From Fragilaria crotonensis (taxonomy: Eukaryota; Bacillariophyta; Fragilariophyceae; Fragilariales; Fragilariaceae), in assembly GCA_022925895.1 (NCBI GenBank), contig JAKSYS010000705.1, forward strand, positions 1 through 31,780: a stretch of 31,780 bases of DNA, in the 5' to 3' direction. This document shows, one piece after another, positions 26,857 to 31,780 of this stretch (position 1 is the stretch's first letter; each line of letters begins with the position of its first letter). Both the position numbers and the translations under genes were made by a program. The notes beneath the pieces are model-generated. The model had not been told where the DNA came from, ran no database searches, and saw only the letters and a list, made by a program, of their open reading frames with translations.

Positions 26857-29800
26857 CTAATCGCGTGTGCAGTCACTACCGGTCGTAGCCGAGTAAGATT
26901 GCTGGCGACTGAGTTTACTCTTGTTCGCCACCTGTCTGGCGACTTTGATGTCAGGACATGCTTGCATGGCCGATAAGACAAGGTCCAGTCCTGTCTGATC
27001 TGTCCCTGACAAGGCAAACTCAATGATCGTACTAGAGTCACCTCCAGAACGGAGGCCGTATTGATCAATCTTCACGCCAGGGGCGGCATCCTTGATGAGC
27101 TGCATGGTTCGATTTAAAACAAGATCCGAAGGTTGGACCTCGACGCGCAGCAACAACATGGAACTCTCATCTTGTAGGCTCTGATCCAAGGATTGGATTG
27201 TGAATTTCCCAATACCTTGTCCATCATTCGAACAATATCATCTGCAGATGGACGTTCCGATGGGATTGGAGACAGCATCGCCGAAAGCATGGAGTTAAGA
27301 ATGGGAACGATCCAGCAACATTGGTTGCCCACTCGTCTGGAATCACTCCTTGTCGCAATCGGGAGAACATTATATGCCGTTCCATTCCAGTGGACATTCG
27401 AAAGGTCAGTTCAAAGAGAATGAACCCAAGTGAGTAAATGTCGGTCGAGTTGTCGTAGTCTGAGCCCTTAATCTGTTCAGGACTGGCGTAAGCCCGTGTT
27501 CCAACCCCAGCAGTATTTTCCTCCCCATCGCCATTCGACAAAGATCTGTCCTCCTCAGCGCGCAGCGATGTATTCATCAAATTATTTGTTTCTCGACTTA
27601 GACCAAAATCTCCAACCTTGACAATGCCGGAATCATCCATGAAGCAGTTATTTGGTTTCAAATCTCGATGGATCAAGTCTTGAGAATGAACGTACTTGAC
27701 ACCCATGGCAATATGGTGAAATAACTTGAGCGCGTAGTGGATATCCACTTCTGTCCCATCAGGTGTACAGCGTGCCTTGTGATTACAAAGAAAGTTAGCC
27801 AAAGTCTTTTGACCACAAAGTTGCATTTGAATGTACAAAATGTGTCGCAACTTTGGCTCACTCGGTGTTTTAGAAACCGAGGATTCCGCATCAGACTTTT
27901 CAGACAAGACGGTTCCAAGACTGCCATCGTCCGAGGAACAGGATGATGAAACGTTGTCTTCGTCGTCGTCATCGCTCTGCTCCTGCTGATGAATTGGCTC
28001 AAATTGTACCATTTTGCTGGATGTGTTGTTGTCATCATCGTTGCTTTCGTCTTCCTCCTCGGTTGGCTCATTAGTCGAATCGCCGCTGTTCTCGTCGCGT
28101 TCAAAGTGAAAGCCATAATCGGAGAGTGATTCGACAGAGGCATATGTTCGTTTCTCGAGAGATAACTGTGACATGTCCTCATCAAAGATATTCCAATGAG
28201 TTCCTAAAGGATTGGGTTGTGGTGGTTGCGATTTCCGCTCTGTTGGGGTGGTCCTCTTCGCCGGTTCATCGTCATTTGACTCGGTCGACCATCGTCAAGC
28301 CAACCCGCCGTTGTCAACAAGATGCTACTTGAATATCGTTTGGAACGATACTTGTAACTGGTGTAATAACCCTCATCGCCAGTGCCTCGTGCTGCTGAAG
28401 ACATGTTTTCTCTGCCTTCGTCGGTTCTTTCTTCCACTTCCATCCATGCCGTGTAATATCGCACAATGTTGGGATGGTCCAGCAGCGCCAAAATCTTGAC
28501 TTCTCTTAAAACTCGCTGAAGACGATCTCGGGTGAGCTGGGGGTCGTCAAAGAGTTGAATCGGCACTTTCTTAACGGCGTATTTGCGACCATCCAGCAAG
28601 TTTTGGCATTCAAATACAGATCCAAATCCTCCCTTCCCGAGTGGTGCGAGTTCCTTGAATTCCGATCGATATCTCGAGTATCGAACTAAGGAAAGCCTTC
28701 CAGGCTTGCTGGTACCTTGAGCATAGGGGATACTTGACTTAATTGTGCAGCTGTCGAGGAATTATTGTCCGAGACAGTGTTGGAAGACCTCTGTCGCAGT
28801 GAGGTAGTGCCTCCGGTGATAACGAGTCGAGCAGCGCTCCCTTTATCCCCACTGACCGCCGACTTGTCTCGACTCAATACTGGCATGCTCGTGCTTCTCG
28901 TCACCACGTGTGGTGAAATACTACTACTGGTAGTATTACTGTCACGAAGATGATTATGATTTCCTCGATTGGTACCGACACATGCCGGTCCAATGATAGT
29001 GGTGAAAATTGGGAGGAATGTCGCTGTGATGTGATGTAGCTGGGGTCGAATCTTCTGGCTGCACCAACCAATTTTGTTTCTTATTCAGGTACATGTACAC
29101 GATTCCACAGGCTCCGGCAATGGCGGTGATAACAATACCCGCCAAGATTGGCCATGTGAGGAATAAACCGCCGGATGGTCTCAAATCCGGTGGATATACA
29201 GGGACTGTTGCGATTGGTGTTTGTTGTACGCCATCGGGGATGGGAACATAGAATGCCGGTTCACCGGGTTGAACACAAATGAAGACATCGGGCCGCAGAG
29301 AATCGAGCACACACATTGGGCCCACAACTCCGTTTCCCAACTGTTGTTGTTGTAGTTGTTGTTGTTGTAGTTGTTCCTGAGTTCGCGCCTCGTCCGAATT
29401 GTCGTTGAAATTATTCAACTCGTTTACGAGTGGCGGATGGTAGAGTCCAAGACTCGTGTCGAATGCCCACTGTTGTGCTGTATATGCTTGCTTCAATTGT
29501 TGTTCCATTAAAAGTTGATAAATTTCATCATCTTGACTGCCTGGTGGCAAGAGCAATTGTTGCGGTTCGGACAATGGAGTACCCGTATCATCGTCATGGT
29601 CCTCGGGATTTTCATCATCTTCCGGTTCAACAATGGTGAGTGGAACCCATATTCCATCACACAATCCATACACTCGTGCAATGACATGTGGCAATTGTCG
29701 TCGCCATTGCACTTGTCGAGTGTTTTGATCAATGACTGTGAGGATGCGACCTTGTTCATCAAAGGATATAAAAGGCATCTTGACCATCATCATTCCGATA

Positions 29801-30888
29801 TCATCATCTTCATTCTCAGGAGTGAGATCCTCGATTCCATCATCATCAATCATAAGATTACCAGTGGTCGATGTCGTCGTTGGTCCAGTCGATGCAGAAT
29901 GCCGTTTGGATCCAAAATTAGGCGCTGAAAAGCGTCCTAGGGTAACATTCCAAACTTGATTTCCCGTGGATGCCGAAAGGTGTTGTACAAAGTAATCCTC
30001 TCGCTGCAGTACGACAATATCATTCGATGATGATTTACTGTTGGATGACGAATCTGATGGTGGCGATGACGAATGCGAACTCCAAACCAGTTTTCCAGAC
30101 GAGGCATCCATTCCATACAGTGATGTGAGCTTGGCAGCTGTGACAATACCACACAGGGGCGGTTGTCCTGGAAAATGATTTTCGACGCAGGTTTGGACAG
30201 GTGCTTGAAGGATCTCATCAATTGTAACACCCAATTCTTGCATATTCCGAGTTTGGTACAAATTTCCGTCGAGATCGGGAACGACCAATGTGTGATGATG
30301 GTGGTTCATGTTGCCATGATTATTATTTTTGTTGTTGTCAAGGTTATTTTTGTCGTCAGTGTTGTCATTGTTGTTGTTAGTAGTTGTAGTTGTCGAAACC
30401 AGATCACGACCAGTTTGAAAGAAGGAACTCAATTGTCCCGAATCACTGGACAGTGCAATGACAGAACCATCAATCAGAGTACAAATTAATAACGACGGAT
30501 ATCGTACGGATGAGGATATGGCTTTTGAATCATCACCTGTTGCAGCGGCGATGCTGTTGGATGTCAACATGGAAATAAGAACCAGCCAAAGGAATACCGT
30601 TGCTGCGAATTTCGATCCTTGGCTGTGTGTTCGTATCGGTGCTGTTGTTGTTGTTGTTGTTGTTGTTGTTGCCCTTGATGCTACTGTGGTGGATATGGCG
30701 CAAACGACTGGTATTCTGCTGTCATGGTCATTATCGTTGCTGATGTTGCAAACGACAACAACCGTATCTTGTTGCTGCTGTCGCGTTGTGCGTCTGGATC
30801 TTTTGCATCGATTCAGGCATGCCGTGTTGACCATTTGTAATGTTGCTTCAGAGTTCCATATGTCATTAGGATTGCCTTCCACCAACAT
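26857..30888 (-). CDS. PERK: PERK-like eIF2alpha kinase with luminal beta-propeller-like domain and C-terminal ACT-like segment (frameshifts)
   Basis: A long N-terminal frame (30888-28954) has a hydrophobic signal or anchor at residues about 93-112 and a luminal region with PQQ-like strands (YGMDASSGKLVWSS, HLSASTGNQVWNVTLG, VIDQNTRQVQWRRQLP) broken by Asn, Thr, His and Gln runs. A membrane segment (WPILAGIVITAIAGACGIVY, residues about 575-600) follows. The cytosolic kinase has LGKGGFGSVF, the lysine in KYAVKKV, IVRYYTAW, an acidic insert of about 200 residues, ILYIQMQLCG, LIHRDLKPNN, VGDFGLSR, GTRAYASPEQ and DIYSLGFILFEL. The YYTAW-insert-YIQMQL arrangement is typical of eIF2alpha kinases; no IRE1 RNase domain is present. 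PERK halts translation during ER stress by phosphorylating eIF2alpha. The last 110 residues show an ACT-like strand/helix order. Single-base shifts lie near 28965, 28695, 28205, 27325 and 27200, likely sequence errors. Confidence 0.85.
30642..30671. repeat. TTG microsatellite coding a Thr run in the PERK N-terminus
   Basis: About ten uninterrupted TTG triplets, read as ACA (Thr) codons on the minus strand, just before the hydrophobic segment. A similar GTT-rich tract at 29340-29376 codes the Gln-rich part of the luminal domain. Confidence 0.9.
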
Positions 30889-31780
30889 ATGATGATATAT
30901 AGGATATGCTCACACAACAAATACTCAGTAGATAGTACTGTAGTCAAGTACGATAAATAGAATCCAAGTGAATGGAATGCAATCAATGCAACGACAGCCA
31001 ATGGAGCAATGTTGATCTGTGAAGAGCAACAACGTGAACTTGTAGTGCAACTAACGCCACCAGGCAACAACAATACCAACAAAAAGACAACACAATTGCC
31101 GCGCTATTTATTGGACACTGGCAATAGGAATGATTCTGATTCTGACACTTGAGAGATCAAACAAGAATGCTCGGGCCTCAAACAAATTCTGATCGAGAGA
31201 GAGCGTGTATTGTGTATGATCTATGCATGTAGGACGTAGGACTATATCTGCTACTGTACATCGGAGTACTTGTACTTGTTCTGGTGCAAGTACTAGTACC
31301 AGGTACAATGAAACTCACACAGATGTGGTGAACAATAGCTGCTGTACCATACTGTAGTACTTGTACCTGGTACTGTCAATGCACAAACGCACCCTTGCGG
31401 GTGACCAGTGGGACCAGAGCAACGAGACTTGTGTTGGATCGTGTCCAGTCTCCAGTCAACCGTGTCGCAGGATGTCGTTTTCGTTCATTTTTACGGCTTT
31501 GCACTACTTCCGTCCATACGACACCACGAGAACATTGTTCCTGTGTCTGACACTGACACCTGTCAAAAACCGACACCTGTCCCTCTCCGGCGTCGTCTCC
31601 GGACCAAGTGTATGCGCATCATACTACTGGAGCACACTCCGTTACTCCGTTATCAAATTCTCGGACTGATCTCTGTCTCTACTACTAGAGTCTAGTAGAA
31701 CATGCTTTACTAGTACCATAGTCTGCACTCCATTTCTGAGTTTCTACTGTGACGTAGGCTAGCAGTATATCAAACGCGCA
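30889..31780. other. Intergenic, upstream of the PERK-like gene
   Basis: No supported gene. It is rich in GTAC-containing short palindromes. It would hold the promoter of the kinase, but I see no clear stress-response element. Confidence 0.5.
31296..31373. repeat. 13-bp perfect inverted repeat
   Basis: GTACCAGGTACAA (31296-31308) is the exact reverse complement of TTGTACCTGGTAC (31361-31373), with a 52-nt spacer. Further GTACTTGTAC motifs cluster around it. Confidence 0.85.

Noticed and set aside
31361-31669. 102-codon plus-strand ORF near the window end
   Set aside because: No recognisable composition or motif; it overlaps an inverted repeat and a comparable minus-strand frame.

Overview
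The window looks like nuclear DNA of a diatom, probably a pennate one. The evidence is a Ty1/copia element with diatom-type features, a non-LTR element whose linker carries a HFGQAQGTPFT-type motif I associate with diatom LINEs, an LRR protein with an N-terminal membrane anchor and a Cys-rich C-terminal cap, a four-member family of secreted or type I membrane proteins of diatom type, and a PERK-like eIF2alpha kinase. The species cannot be named from sequence alone.

Layout. 18-6176: a complete copia insertion with a perfect 5-bp target duplication and almost identical LTRs, but a badly broken gag-pol. 6177-7594: no clear gene; two weak, possibly spliced small ORFs. 7595-9306 (minus): an LRR membrane-protein pseudogene. 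9347-11322: mostly empty, with one fragment of a TIR element and one doubtful ORF. 11323-18230: three minus-strand members (A, B, C) of one gene family, with a palindromic AT-rich satellite between A and B. That satellite is split by a 952-bp TIR element. 18231-23940 (minus): a LINE lacking its 3' half. 23941-26719: a second copy of the satellite plus family member D. 26857-30888 (minus): the PERK-like kinase. 30889-31780: non-coding.

The A-D region records recombination. Member D and its 3' flank copy the B locus, including the satellite but without the TIR element. The start of D and its upstream region copy the C locus. The switch falls in a window of under 30 bp near 26136-26162. The LINE fragment fills exactly the gap between the C-type block and the D block.

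Almost every protein-coding unit here, including the kinase, is split by single-base frameshifts, several in homopolymers that are intact in a paralogue. Either many genes are decaying or, more likely for the kinase and at least part of the A-D family, the assembly carries uncorrected indels. CDS spans given as one unit below therefore cross frameshifts, and each entry says so.

The most unusual signals are: (i) a 15-nt exact complementarity between the primer-binding position of the copia element and one arm of a hairpin inside its own LTR; (ii) a predicted ACT-like beta-alpha-beta-beta-alpha-beta segment after the PERK kinase domain; (iii) the B/C chimeric gene D; (iv) a TIR element whose empty site is preserved in the paralogous block, giving its exact ends and a 3-bp AAT duplication.
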